Positions 55,300-64,000 of a stretch of 64,000 nt of DNA are shown here, piece after piece. The DNA comes from Senimuribacter intestinalis. Lineage in GTDB: Bacteria > Bacillota > Clostridia > Peptostreptococcales > Anaerovoracaceae. The DNA is taken from positions 53,946-117,945 of the forward strand of contig CALPCJ010000011.1 in the NCBI GenBank assembly GCA_943192975.1, read 5' to 3'. Both the position numbers and the translations under genes were made by a program. Position 1 is the first letter of the stretch. The number at the start of each line of letters is the position of its first letter. Under the pieces are notes generated by a model, which did no database searches, was not told the DNA's origin, and was given only the letters and a program-made list of their open reading frames with translations.

Positions 55300-56694
55300 A
55301 TGTTAAGACGCTATGCAGAGCAAATTCTCAATGTATTCAACTATATAGACGCCATTATCGTCACAAACAGCAGTGGAATCATCGAATACTATGTCAATCG
55401 CAGACCTCATCTGAACCGGCTGCGTGAGGAAGATATCAGAGGTATGCACATTCTAGAGCTTTATCCCGATTTGACAGAGGAAACCAGCAGCATCTGCCGG
55501 GTTCTGCGCAGTGGACAGCCGATTTACAACGAATATCAATCCATGCGAGCCATCAAGACCGGTCAGGTTTTTAACGGTATTAATACCACCATTCCCATCA
55601 AACACAACGATGAAGTCATCGGCGTTGCTGAGGTGACCCGCTGGGCTGACGACGACCTGCAGCGCAAAGACATCCCGCTTTCCCTGAAGCACACCCAGGA
55701 AAAAGAAGAGAAATCCATACGGCTGTATACTGTCGATGATATCATCACCTGTGCGCCGCAGATGAAAGAGATCAAAGAGCGAATTAAACGCATTGCAGAA
55801 ACCGATTCTACCGTCTTAATCTACGGGCAGACTGGTACGGGAAAAGAACTGATCGCCCAGTCCATTCATACTGCCGGAAAACGAAGTTCCAAACGCTTTG
55901 TTTCGCAAAACTGCGCCGCTATTCCGGAAACCCTTTTGGAAAGTATTCTGTTCGGCACTACGAAAGGCAGCTATACCGGCGCAGAAAACCGTCCCGGGCT
56001 CTTTGAGGTCGCCAACGGCGGTACGCTATTTCTGGACGAAATCAATTCTATGGAACTGGGGATGCAGGCAAAGCTTTTGAAAGTCATTGAAGAAAAGAAA
56101 GTGACCAGAATCGGCAGCACACAGCCGATTCCTATTGACGTCAAAGTCATCTCCGCCGTCAATGAGCAGCCAGAGAACTGTGTCAGCGCCAAAAAACTGC
56201 GGGAAGACCTTTTTTACAGACTCAGCGTGGTGCGTCTTGATATCCCGCCGCTTTCTGCCCGTCCCGGCGATGTAAAGCTGCTGACACGCTATTTCCTTGA
56301 TTATTTCAATGCCAGAATGGACAGAGACGTTATGGACGTTTCCGAAGAAGTCGAACAGCTTTTCCAAAACTATACGTGGCCAGGCAATGTGCGGGAAATG
56401 AAAAATATCATCGAGGGCGCTTATAATCTGATTTCTTCCCGCATTATTCAGATGCAGGATTTACCGGGATATCTGACGCGCAGCGATACCAAGACGCCTT
56501 TGCAAGCCTTTTACGGCGCAAAACTTCCTGAGGGGAAATCCCTTGCTGAGATGACCGCCGCCTTTGAAAAAGAAATCATTACGCATACCCTTGCGGGGGC
56601 AAAATCCCTTTCAGAAGCTGCCAGAACCCTCCGTATCACCAAACAGGGACTCAGCTACAAGATGCTAAAATACGATATTCAATTTAAAGAGTAA
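55300..56694 (+). CDS. Sigma-54-dependent activator, RocR-like (PAS, AAA+, Fis-type HTH)
   Basis: 464 aa. N-terminal PAS-like sensor (about 10-125, DAIIVTNSSGIIEYYVNRR), AAA+ domain (Walker A GQTGTGKEL, Walker B GGTLFLDEI, about 150-380) and a C-terminal HTH_8 (KSLSEAARTLRITKQGLSYKM). The sigma-54-contacting loop reads GSYTGA rather than GAFTGA. RocR in Bacillus activates arginine catabolism from sigma-54 promoters. It sits between two sigma-54-promoted genes. ATG 55300 follows GGGAG at 7 nt. Confidence 0.92.
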   Translation: MLRRYAEQILNVFNYIDAIIVTNSSGIIEYYVNRRPHLNRLREEDIRGMHILELYPDLTEETSSICRVLRSGQPIYNEYQSMRAIKTGQVFNGINTTIPIKHNDEVIGVAEVTRWADDDLQRKDIPLSLKHTQEKEEKSIRLYTVDDIITCAPQMKEIKERIKRIAETDSTVLIYGQTGTGKELIAQSIHTAGKRSSKRFVSQNCAAIPETLLESILFGTTKGSYTGAENRPGLFEVANGGTLFLDEINSMELGMQAKLLKVIEEKKVTRIGSTQPIPIDVKVISAVNEQPENCVSAKKLREDLFYRLSVVRLDIPPLSARPGDVKLLTRYFLDYFNARMDRDVMDVSEEVEQLFQNYTWPGNVREMKNIIEGAYNLISSRIIQMQDLPGYLTRSDTKTPLQAFYGAKLPEGKSLAEMTAAFEKEIITHTLAGAKSLSEAARTLRITKQGLSYKMLKYDIQFKE

Positions 56695-56703
56695 CAAAAC
56701 AAA

Positions 56704-56743
56704 CGTCAAAAAATTTTGACTCAATCGTCAGGATTTTTTGACG
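56704..56743 (+). promoter_or_regulatory. Tandem enhancer sites (UAS) for the sigma-54 activator
   Basis: Two palindromes, CGTCA-N8-TGACT (56704-56721) and CGTCA-N8-TGACG (56726-56743), centred 22 bp apart (two helical turns), 137-175 bp upstream of the -24 box of the deiminase-like gene. A TGACG half-site lies at 56781. Confidence 0.75.
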
Positions 56744-56878
56744 TTTTTGCAATGAAAATTCCTATAATTATAGAATTTTTTGACGATATATTCACTGCCA
56801 AAAAAAATTTTTTCTTTTTTTTGCATTTATCACCAAACCTCAGATACCTTCAGCAAACAAACTGCATTGTGCCTATAT

Positions 56879-56894
56879 TGGCATGAATATTGCT
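56879..56894 (+). promoter_or_regulatory. Sigma-54 promoter of the arginine-deiminase-like gene
   Basis: TGGCAT-GAATA-TTGCTT, GG and GC 10 bp apart. The start codon is about 43 nt after the -12 element. Confidence 0.85.
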
Positions 56895-56935
56895 TTTATT
56901 ATAAAGCAGTGAAGACAAATAAAAGGAGGAAAACT

Positions 56936-57877
56936 ATGAGCAAATTTATAGATATTGATGCGATTCCCGGCGAACGCTGGTTTCCAAAAGAAACAGGATT
57001 TGAAGAAGACCTGCCGCTGTACTGGGGAGACTTTGGTGTAGCATCTGAAGTAGATACCCTGCGCGCAGTTTTGATGCGTCGTCCGGGTAAAGAAATAGAA
57101 AACTTTAATGCTGCTGAGGTTCGCTTTTCTGATGAACCCATCGATGTAGAATTAATGCGTGCACAGCATGACGCACTCGCAGATATCTACCGCGACCACG
57201 GCGTAAAAGTCTACTATGTAGAAGAACAACGCGAAGATCGTCCTAATGCAATTTTCTGCCGCGACCTGGTTTTTATGACGCCGGAGGGTGCAATTTTAAC
57301 AAGACCGGGTATGGCAGCCCGCCGCGGTGAAGAGCGTTACATCGCAAAAGCATTATCCAACATCGGCGTACCTATTATCAAGACTGTCAGCGGCGACGGT
57401 ATGTTTGAAGGCGCGAATGCCATGTGGGTTGACCGCCACAATTGTGTCGTTTCTACTGGAAGCCGCTGTAACCAAAGCGGCTATGAGCAGGTGAAGCATG
57501 AGCTGGAACGCATGGGCGTTACTGTTTGGCATATGCAGCAGCCTTACAGCAATATTCACATTGATGGTCTGATGAATCCTGCCAGCAACGATGTGATCAT
57601 GCTCCACGCATCACAAGTGCCTTATGATATCGTAGACATGCTGAAAAAGAAAGGTTACAAGATTCTGGAAGTTCCATCAAGAACGGAAGTCCGCGAAAAC
57701 TTCTGCTGCAATTTCGTAGCCCTGGAGCCGGGTCTTATCGTTATGCCGGAGGGCAGCCCTCGCGCACAGGAACTGCTTGAAGCCAACGGCATCAAAGTTA
57801 TCACAGTAAACGTTTCCGAAATCATTAAAGGACGCGGCGCTCTCCACTGCATCACCGCATTCTTAAAGAGAGGATAA
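56936..57877 (+). CDS. Amidinotransferase-family protein, arginine-deiminase-like
   Basis: 313 aa. Members of this fold (arginine deiminase, dimethylarginine hydrolase, amidinotransferases) use Cys-His-Asp/Glu chemistry on guanidino groups. The Cys is in RGALHCITAF near the C-terminus, the His in SNIHIDGLMN, and a Asp in FCRDLVFMTP. The GGD-type loop reads GMFEGANAMW, so the usual second Gly-Asp is replaced. ATG 56936 follows AAAAGGAGG at 6 nt. Sigma-54 control and a RocR-like activator favour arginine breakdown, but carbamate kinase and ornithine carbamoyltransferase are not in the window. Confidence 0.85.
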   Translation: MSKFIDIDAIPGERWFPKETGFEEDLPLYWGDFGVASEVDTLRAVLMRRPGKEIENFNAAEVRFSDEPIDVELMRAQHDALADIYRDHGVKVYYVEEQREDRPNAIFCRDLVFMTPEGAILTRPGMAARRGEERYIAKALSNIGVPIIKTVSGDGMFEGANAMWVDRHNCVVSTGSRCNQSGYEQVKHELERMGVTVWHMQQPYSNIHIDGLMNPASNDVIMLHASQVPYDIVDMLKKKGYKILEVPSRTEVRENFCCNFVALEPGLIVMPEGSPRAQELLEANGIKVITVNVSEIIKGRGALHCITAFLKRG

Positions 57878-57885
57878 CCGTCGCT

Positions 57886-57948
57886 AAAAAGCAAGCCCCA
57901 TGCCGGCGTTTCCCCCAAAGCGCCAGGCAAAGCGCTTGCTTTTTCTTT
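57886..57948 (+). terminator. Terminator of the deiminase-like gene
   Basis: Outer stem AAAAAGCAAGC/GCTTGCTTTTT with an internal smaller hairpin (TGCC..GGCA) and a T-rich tail. Confidence 0.85.
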
Positions 57949-57992
57949 ATTTTAATGGTTTTCATCTGAAAACTGGTCTATCAACATAATAC

Positions 57993-58270
57993 TTTAACCT
58001 AAAACGGATATTTTCAAAAAAAGTGTATAAGAAGATGAGCGATTCTTAACCGAGAATTGAAAAATACTAAAAAAATGTATAAACGCAATCGAAAAAATAT
58101 ACTAAAGGGTTGCCCTTGCAACCCTTTACCGTTGCTATTTTGCTGATATGTTGCATTTTGCGTAAGATTTTTGCAGAACTATTTGCCTTCTTGCATAAGA
58201 CGCAAGATATGTGAAATCTTAAGATCAGCTTTTTATACACTTTTTTTCAAAAATCGCAATATAGGTTAAG
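57993..58270. repeat. MITE-like intergenic repeat, copy 2
   Basis: About 278 bp, inverted relative to copy 1 at 18580-18858. Left end TTAACCTAAAACGGA equals copy 1's right end; right end TCGCAATATAGGTTAA equals copy 1's left end. Conserved inside: GATTCTTAACCGAGAA, TAAAAAAATGTATAA, TTGCATTTTGCGTAAGATTT. It lies between the deiminase terminator and the convergent ABC exporter genes. Confidence 0.7.
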
Positions 58271-58357
58271 GTTTTCTTCTTTTCCAAATTTTCCGCGCAT
58301 TTACTATGAGGTGACGACTTAAGTAACAAGGAATATGTCTGCATCTTCGCTCTAACC

Positions 58358-60190
58358 TTACTCATCTGCTTCATCCTTTTGATACCACTGTGCCTGCGCA
58401 TGGTACATTTCTGCATAATATCCGTCTTTTTCCATCAGGCTGTCGTGGGTTCCATCTTCCACCAGCTTTCCTTCGCAGAAAACCAGAATCCGATCCACCA
58501 TATGAGTAATTCCAAGGCGATGGGAAATTAGCAAGGTCGTCTTTCCTGCAGTCATCTTTGCAAAATTCCTATATAGCTCCGCCTCTGCCAGCGGATCCAG
58601 TGCTGCAGTCGGCTCATCTAGAATCATAAGCTTTGTATCTCTTCTATACAAAGCTCTTGCCAGAGCGACTCGCTGCCACTGCCCACCAGACAGATTATTT
58701 CCAGTCTTGCTGAACTGACCAATCTCTTCATCAAGCCCACCAGGCTGCCTGTCAACCAGTTCCTTAATATTCGCTTCCTGAAGAAGCCTTTCTAATGCTT
58801 CCTCATCTATCTTAGTATTCATTTCTGAAGCTTCAATATTTTCCCGAAGGGTTCCTTCGTAGTGGCAAAAATCCTGAAATACAGCGGCAGTAGATTTTCG
58901 TATTTTGCTAATTTGTGATTCATCTAACGGCGTACCATTTACCGCAATTTCTCCCTGCTGCGGCGTATAGAAACCCATCACCAAATTGATAAAAGTGCTC
59001 TTGCCGCTTCCATTTTCACCGACAATTGCTACTGTCTCTCCTGCCTTAATCCTTACAGACAGGTCGTCAATCACCTTTCTGTTTGACCCCGGATAAGAAA
59101 AAGTCACTTTATCAAATGTAATAGAAACCTCTTCAAAACCACGATCGGCGCTGTTCTTTTCCTCAGAGCCAAGCTCCTGCAAATCAAAAAAATCTTTCAT
59201 ATAGGAGGTATTCTGTCCAAACTCCATCAAAGAAACAAGCAAGCTGCCAAGGAGACTTTGCAAACGCCCCGATAATGTCAACACCAGCATAAAAACGCCT
59301 ATGCCGTCTTCCGGATGCAAATATATCTGCTTTCCCACCAGAATTAAAATCACAATATAAACTGCATTACGGAGAATATCTGCCGCCATGTTATACTTCA
59401 CATGCTTCCTCGTCAGACTTTCCTTTTTTTCTATGTATTCCTTTGCAGTCTTTTTCCATTCCGCCTTCAGGTAAGGGTAAGCCTTAAAATGCCTGATATC
59501 CTTCATCGCTTCGGAACGCACACAGGTCAAGTACTGCATAATAGCGCTATCACCTTCTAGCATCCATTTTGTTCTAAAATGATAAGTCGCATCGCTTTGC
59601 AGATAGGACAGCACCGCCGCAGGAATACAGGTCAGAAATACCGCCGCCACAATCACGCCGCTGATGCGAAAAAGCTCCAAAGATACACTTGCAATTGCAA
59701 TGACTCTCTGCACGTTAAGAATTAAATCCTGCATGCTCCTTGCCGTGTACTCGCCTGCGTATTCCTCAACAAAGGACAACTTTTGCCGGAAGCCGTCATT
59801 ATTTTCGATATAGCGAAATTTCACATTACATTTGCACTCCATAATCGTGCGCGCCACAAATCGTTCCGTTCTAGTCGTATCTATGCGCAGCATGTGCTCG
59901 CTCAAACAATCAAACAAAGCCTGCACAACGAAAAGCATAATCAGCATTGCAAAAAGAAACATAATTTCTCTTTCAAGATATCCGGGTGAATTTCCGCTAA
60001 CCGCCTGATACAGCTGGTTTGTCAGCTGTTCTAAATATCTTGCGCTTATAACCGGAAGAAAGGCTGCAAACCACCCAAGCACATTGACTAAAATTGAATC
60101 CCAGCCCTTCACTCGGATACTGAGCTGCAATGCCTTTTTTACGACACGGATATTATCGCTTAATGAAAGTCTGTCTTTCTTATTCTCCAT
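58358..60190 (-). CDS. ABC exporter half-transporter (membrane-ATPase fusion), third of three
   Basis: 610 aa, N-terminal membrane domain (about 1-330) and C-terminal ATPase (Walker A GENGSGKST, signature LSGGQWQRVALARAL, Walker B LMILDEPTAALD, H-loop LLISHR). Start ATG 60190 (AAGGAGAG at 8 nt) overlaps the preceding gene by 11 nt. Together with its two neighbours it could form heterodimers. No peptidase domain or substrate gene is visible, so the cargo is unknown. Confidence 0.92.
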   Translation of the reverse strand: MENKKDRLSLSDNIRVVKKALQLSIRVKGWDSILVNVLGWFAAFLPVISARYLEQLTNQLYQAVSGNSPGYLEREIMFLFAMLIMLFVVQALFDCLSEHMLRIDTTRTERFVARTIMECKCNVKFRYIENNDGFRQKLSFVEEYAGEYTARSMQDLILNVQRVIAIASVSLELFRISGVIVAAVFLTCIPAAVLSYLQSDATYHFRTKWMLEGDSAIMQYLTCVRSEAMKDIRHFKAYPYLKAEWKKTAKEYIEKKESLTRKHVKYNMAADILRNAVYIVILILVGKQIYLHPEDGIGVFMLVLTLSGRLQSLLGSLLVSLMEFGQNTSYMKDFFDLQELGSEEKNSADRGFEEVSITFDKVTFSYPGSNRKVIDDLSVRIKAGETVAIVGENGSGKSTFINLVMGFYTPQQGEIAVNGTPLDESQISKIRKSTAAVFQDFCHYEGTLRENIEASEMNTKIDEEALERLLQEANIKELVDRQPGGLDEEIGQFSKTGNNLSGGQWQRVALARALYRRDTKLMILDEPTAALDPLAEAELYRNFAKMTAGKTTLLISHRLGITHMVDRILVFCEGKLVEDGTHDSLMEKDGYYAEMYHAQAQWYQKDEADE

Positions 60191-61967
60191 CTCGGTTGCT
60201 CTCCTTATGATACCATGCCGCCTGCTGCTGATACATCACAGCGTATAATCCCTTTTGTTTTATCAGCATCTCGTGAGTTCCATCTTCTACAATTCTGCCT
60301 TTGTCTAACACAAGAATCCGGTCCGCCAGCTGGGCAAATCCAATTCGATGACTGATTAGAATTGCCGTATTGCCTTCCAGATTTTCTTTAATCTGCTGGA
60401 ACTGTTTCAGCTCTGCAATAGGGTCAAGAGCTGAGGCCGGCTCATCTAAAATCAAAATATCATGTGTCCCCATACAGGCTCTTGCAATCCCAATTTTCTG
60501 TCGCTCTCCACCGGATAATTCCACCCCGTCGGGATAGACTTCTTTACGAAGAAGGGTATCCATCTGCTGCGGCAGCCTTTCCACCATCTTCTCCGCACCG
60601 CCTTTTACAATGGCTTCTCGCACCATTTCCCGATTTTCTATATGCGCGATATTCCCCATGCCGACATTTTCTCTCACCGTTTTATGTAAAATATAGAAAT
60701 CCTGAAAAAAGGTGCCAATGGTACCCGTATGAAAAACCCGTCCACTGGTCGGAGGATAAATTCCCATCAGCACCTGTACCAGTGTGGACTTTCCGCTGCC
60801 GTTTTCTCCAACAAGGGCTACAATTTCCCCTTTAGGAATTTTCAGGTTGATATCATAAAGCACCTGTCTGTCATTTTTATATGCAAAGCACAGATTTTCT
60901 GCAGCAATTGCAATCTCCGGTTCTGTAGACTCTTCTGCAGGGATGGCATCCCTCTCCCTGTGCGCAACCTCTTCTTCCACCATATCCATAAAGGCTTTCT
61001 GTCGTTTCAAAGCGAAAATCCCTCTGTGCATATTGATGGACCCCTTTGAAATTACTGCTACATATCCCCCAAGGCTTCCGCAAAGCGTAAACAGCATGAT
61101 AAACTCTTCCACAGTAATGTTTCCCTTGAAAATACCCCACAGACAAAATAGTAAAATACCTCCCATGAACAGATACAGAAACACATTGCTCAGGATTTCC
61201 GCTTTTCCAATGCTTCTATTATAAATAAGTTCCGCCTGCTCCACCTCATCGTAGTATTTATCGAACTGATCCAGCATTCGCTTCTGGCTTTTGTATACTC
61301 TGATTTCCTTCGCCACATTAGGCTGCATAGGAATCAGCTTAATCTCCCGAAGACGCCGCTCTGCAGGTGCGTAACTTCTCTCAAACTCCTCCAGCTTCTT
61401 TGTCATGCAATGATTCAAATATAATAAAACCGCCAAATAGCACAATATGAACAGCGCAACAAACGGAGATACGCTGGCAGCAGTCACCAGCAGCGCCAGT
61501 ATACCGCAGCCCTTTCCTAAAAGTTCGCAGGCCGCACTGGTGACATCCGTAAGTGCGCCCGCACGCCGAATCACCGCATTATACTCATCATTGATTTCCT
61601 TCTGAAGCAGCATGTCCATGGGCATTTTCTGAAAAAAATCCATCAAAAGTTCCTGCAGACCCAGATAATATGAGTCATACATGCGAAAATACAGAAAGCC
61701 ACTGTTGATTCTAGCTGACAATCCACTTATAGTCAGCACCGTTCCATAAAAAATAATATACGGCAGCACATCCGAAAATGTGCCCGTTCCCGTATCCAAA
61801 AAACCTGCGATCACCGCCAGTATCTGCTTATTCAACAGAAGGGCTATGGCAGGCAGGATACACAACAGTCCGTTTAGGGTCAACCAAAAAGCGACGGTTC
61901 TTTTGTCGATGGAAAATACCAGACGGACGATCCAGCGGTATAGATTTTGGTTAGGAGATTTCTTCAT
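60180..61967 (-). CDS. ABC exporter half-transporter, second of three
   Basis: 595 aa, same architecture. Walker A GENGSGKST, signature LSGGERQKIGIARA, Walker B ILILDEPASALD, H-loop AILISHR. The start at ATG 61967 follows AAAGGAAA, 24 nt after the first exporter gene. It is the natural partner of the 610-aa protein because their reading frames overlap. Confidence 0.92.
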   Translation of the reverse strand: MKKSPNQNLYRWIVRLVFSIDKRTVAFWLTLNGLLCILPAIALLLNKQILAVIAGFLDTGTGTFSDVLPYIIFYGTVLTISGLSARINSGFLYFRMYDSYYLGLQELLMDFFQKMPMDMLLQKEINDEYNAVIRRAGALTDVTSAACELLGKGCGILALLVTAASVSPFVALFILCYLAVLLYLNHCMTKKLEEFERSYAPAERRLREIKLIPMQPNVAKEIRVYKSQKRMLDQFDKYYDEVEQAELIYNRSIGKAEILSNVFLYLFMGGILLFCLWGIFKGNITVEEFIMLFTLCGSLGGYVAVISKGSINMHRGIFALKRQKAFMDMVEEEVAHRERDAIPAEESTEPEIAIAAENLCFAYKNDRQVLYDINLKIPKGEIVALVGENGSGKSTLVQVLMGIYPPTSGRVFHTGTIGTFFQDFYILHKTVRENVGMGNIAHIENREMVREAIVKGGAEKMVERLPQQMDTLLRKEVYPDGVELSGGERQKIGIARACMGTHDILILDEPASALDPIAELKQFQQIKENLEGNTAILISHRIGFAQLADRILVLDKGRIVEDGTHEMLIKQKGLYAVMYQQQAAWYHKESNRDGE

Positions 61968-61991
61968 CCGGTTTCCTTTCTCAATATGGGG

Positions 61992-63755
61992 TTATGATTG
62001 ATAAAACTGCGCCTGCATGTCAAATAATTCACGATATAATTTATTTGCCTGATATAGTTCGTCGTGGGAACCATATTCTACAATTTCTCCGCCTACAAAG
62101 ACCGCGATTTTGTCACAGAACTTACTGCTAGACAATCGATGAGAAATAAAAATTGTTGTCTTATCCTTACTCATATCGTTAAAGCGCTGATACATTTCAA
62201 ATTCTGCCCTGGGATCTAGCGCGGCTGTCGGTTCATCCAGAATCACCACAGGCGTATTCTTAAATAACGTCCTTGCCAGCGCAATCTTCTGTCCTTCACC
62301 GCCAGAAGGCTCGAAACCATCTTCTTCAAAGTTTTTGTAAACATTGGTGTAAATCCCTTTAGGAAGTTTCTCCAGCTTATCGCCGAAACCGCTGCGCCGC
62401 AGACAATCAACAATTTCTGCATCATCGCACTCCTGATTGAAGCAGATATTTTCCTTCAAGGTGAATGAAAACAATCTGAAATCCTGAAAAACCGCTGCCA
62501 TTAGACCTTGATATGCATCATAGTCAATCTCTTTTACATCAATTCCATTCAGAAGAATCCTTCCTTCTGTCGGCTCATATAGCCTGGTTAGTAGTTTTAC
62601 GAAAGTTGTTTTTCCCGCTCCATTTTCACCGACAACGGAAAGCTTTTCAGCTGGAGAAATGGTGATGTTTACATTTTTAAGTGCATATGTGCTTGCTCCG
62701 GGATATTTAAAAGATACGTTTTCAAACTGAATCGTGTATTCTGATGCACTATCATCAATAGATTCCTTACCAGTTCTCATTTTCTGAGGCATATTTACAT
62801 ATCTATCCAATTCTTCATAGTATATTCCAAACCGTCTAATGCCAATAATACTAGACATAACATCGTTCATCGCTGCTGAAAACTGTGATACCGCACCTAA
62901 ATACATCGTAAATGAACCTATTTGAATGTGTTGATTTAGCACCTTAGCAATCAGATATCCGTAAGTAATCCCATCTCGAATCAAAGAGGTAAAGGCAGTA
63001 AAATATTGAGATTTATTCATCACCCGCACCTGTCTTTTATAAAAGGTTTCGGATTCTCCCAGGCATTTTGAGATTTTGCTGACTAAAAAATCTTTTAGAT
63101 TATAAATTCTTTCTTCTTTCCCATATTCAAAATTTTCAATGGCATTTAAAAGATACATCGTTCTGCGCTCTATCGGTGCTTTCTCCATATCCCATGAAAC
63201 ATATTTCTTTTGTACGCGAGATTCCACCAAACTATTTAACAGAACTAGCAGGACAAAAATAAATACAATTCCGGCATTCAACGTACTAAGTACAGCAATC
63301 AGTCCGGCAAAGACAAAAACTTTACCCACGATGTTAAATGCATAATCTAAGACCATACCAAATCCATCTCCATCTGCATATAAAATTTTATGGGCTTTTT
63401 CTTTGATGTCCAAGAATTCCGGATTTTCTAGAGATTCAAAATCGCAAGTGACTAGTTTTTCTGCCATCATACACTGAAAAGAATTAAGTACTTTGCTCTT
63501 AGATGTAAACATAGCGCCACGCAAAAATGAAAGTAGCGCCATTCCTACAAAATTAGTCAATACGAGAATGCCCACATATAAAAATAAGCAGTCCAGTCGC
63601 TGCTGGCCTGTCAATTCATCAATAATATATTTGGGCATGATGACACTGATCAATGGCACCAATGCCGTTACCAACTGAAATGATGCAGCATAAAAGACAT
63701 ATTTTTTATTATATTTCCAAATTAGTTTCAACAGAAACCGAAAGCTCTTAAACAT
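61992..63755 (-). CDS. ABC exporter half-transporter, first of three
   Basis: 587 aa, same architecture. Walker A GENGAGKTT, signature PSGGEGQKIALARTL (Pro replaces the usual Leu and Gly-Glu-Gly follows), Walker B VVILDEPTAALD, H-loop FISHRLS. ATG 63755 follows GGAGG at 6 nt. First gene of the exporter operon. Three distinct full-length half-transporters in a row is more than a simple heterodimer needs. Confidence 0.92.
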   Translation of the reverse strand: MFKSFRFLLKLIWKYNKKYVFYAASFQLVTALVPLISVIMPKYIIDELTGQQRLDCLFLYVGILVLTNFVGMALLSFLRGAMFTSKSKVLNSFQCMMAEKLVTCDFESLENPEFLDIKEKAHKILYADGDGFGMVLDYAFNIVGKVFVFAGLIAVLSTLNAGIVFIFVLLVLLNSLVESRVQKKYVSWDMEKAPIERRTMYLLNAIENFEYGKEERIYNLKDFLVSKISKCLGESETFYKRQVRVMNKSQYFTAFTSLIRDGITYGYLIAKVLNQHIQIGSFTMYLGAVSQFSAAMNDVMSSIIGIRRFGIYYEELDRYVNMPQKMRTGKESIDDSASEYTIQFENVSFKYPGASTYALKNVNITISPAEKLSVVGENGAGKTTFVKLLTRLYEPTEGRILLNGIDVKEIDYDAYQGLMAAVFQDFRLFSFTLKENICFNQECDDAEIVDCLRRSGFGDKLEKLPKGIYTNVYKNFEEDGFEPSGGEGQKIALARTLFKNTPVVILDEPTAALDPRAEFEMYQRFNDMSKDKTTIFISHRLSSSKFCDKIAVFVGGEIVEYGSHDELYQANKLYRELFDMQAQFYQS

Positions 63756-63847
63756 TTCCGTCCTCCTTGCTAAATTCTATCCATCGAACTTCCATTCATG
63801 ATAAGAGGAACATAGCGAAAACCAATACTTCCACTATTATCTTTTTC

Positions 63848-63901
63848 AAAAAATAAACCTCAAAATTCTCGTTTACTACTATTACGTGAATTTGGAGGTT
63901 T
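63848..63901 (-). terminator. Terminator of a gene beyond the right edge
   Basis: A 14-bp stem (AAACCTCCAAATTC with GAATTTTGAGGTTT, one mismatch) is followed by ATTTTTTG on the minus strand. It isolates the exporter operon from upstream transcription. Between it and 63755 there is only a weak promoter (TTGGTT, 16 bp, TATCAT). Bases 63902-64000 show no gene. Confidence 0.75.
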
Positions 63902-64000
63902 GGTCACATATTTTTTTAAAAATTATTATTTGCCAAAATAAATTCTGCGTATCACTGGAATTTCAAATGGCAAAGACTTACATAGAATTTACTCTGACAA

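Noticed and set aside
58225..58416. 63-codon minus-strand open frame at the end of the exporter operon
   Set aside because: It spans the end of repeat copy 2 and the exporter stop; no ribosome site.

Overview
The window looks like a chromosomal segment of a low-GC anaerobic Clostridia-type Bacillota. The evidence is Rex, a 2[4Fe-4S] ferredoxin, an orphan acyl carrier protein, strong AGGAGG ribosome sites, frequent GTG/TTG starts, and families typical of gut Eubacteriales. I cannot name the species. No rRNA, tRNA or CRISPR array was seen. Almost all host genes left of 27 kb lie on the minus strand.

Host left arm (1-27.3 kb). An isoaspartyl-dipeptide operon (Nif3-like, RpiR-type regulator, iadA, dppBCDF) runs off the left edge from a promoter near 6.85 kb. 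Next come an OGG-like glycosylase, a P-loop protein, ferredoxin, Rex and acpP. A long operon follows: nifU-like, M20 dipeptidase, ECF S component, tsaE, tsaB, rimI, a 58-aa Cys-rich protein, tsaD and an ABC-F ATPase. Then come an orphan lipoprotein binding protein, a small secreted protein, an ECF sigma/anti-sigma pair whose sigma gene carries an in-frame TGA, an Rpn-type nuclease, an S9 peptidase and a FeoA-FeoB fusion.

Nested mobile DNA (27.3-51.96 kb). An IS3-family element with a -1 frameshift transposase is split inside its last 21 codons by a GC-rich conjugative element of about 23.4 kb. Joining the two flanks at a TG dinucleotide restores the transposase reading frame exactly. The inserted element is Tn1549-like in content: large serine recombinase, MOBP-type relaxase and MobC, VirB4, PrgI, VirB6, Maff2/VirB2-like, VirD4, PcfB, NlpC/P60, DUF4366, DUF4315, ArdA, two DNA methyltransferases, a SpoVG-like protein and a ParB-like protein with two AT-hooks. 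An AT-rich cargo patch (32.2-34.4 kb) carries an XRE regulator, an MccF-like peptidase and a Crp/Fnr regulator.

Most striking signal. The conjugative element carries 15 copies of a 19-bp palindrome (TYGGGACANNNTGTCYCRA, allowing one end mismatch). Most lie within about 40 nt after a stop codon, and several are read through inside proteins in different frames. With the ParB-like gene, which has its own KorB-operator-like palindrome upstream, this resembles a dispersed-operator system such as KorB/OB of IncP plasmids. That parallel is inference. Several conjugation genes also seem to start at near-cognate codons (ACG, CTG, possibly ATC).

Host right arm (52-64 kb). It holds a cold-shock protein, a TauE/SafE permease, and a sigma-54 unit: an NhaC-type antiporter and an arginine-deiminase-like enzyme, each with a -24/-12 promoter, around a RocR-like activator with two tandem palindromic enhancer sites. 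Three tandem ABC exporters close the window. A 280-bp repeat with inverted ends occurs twice (18.6 and 58.0 kb) in opposite orientation.
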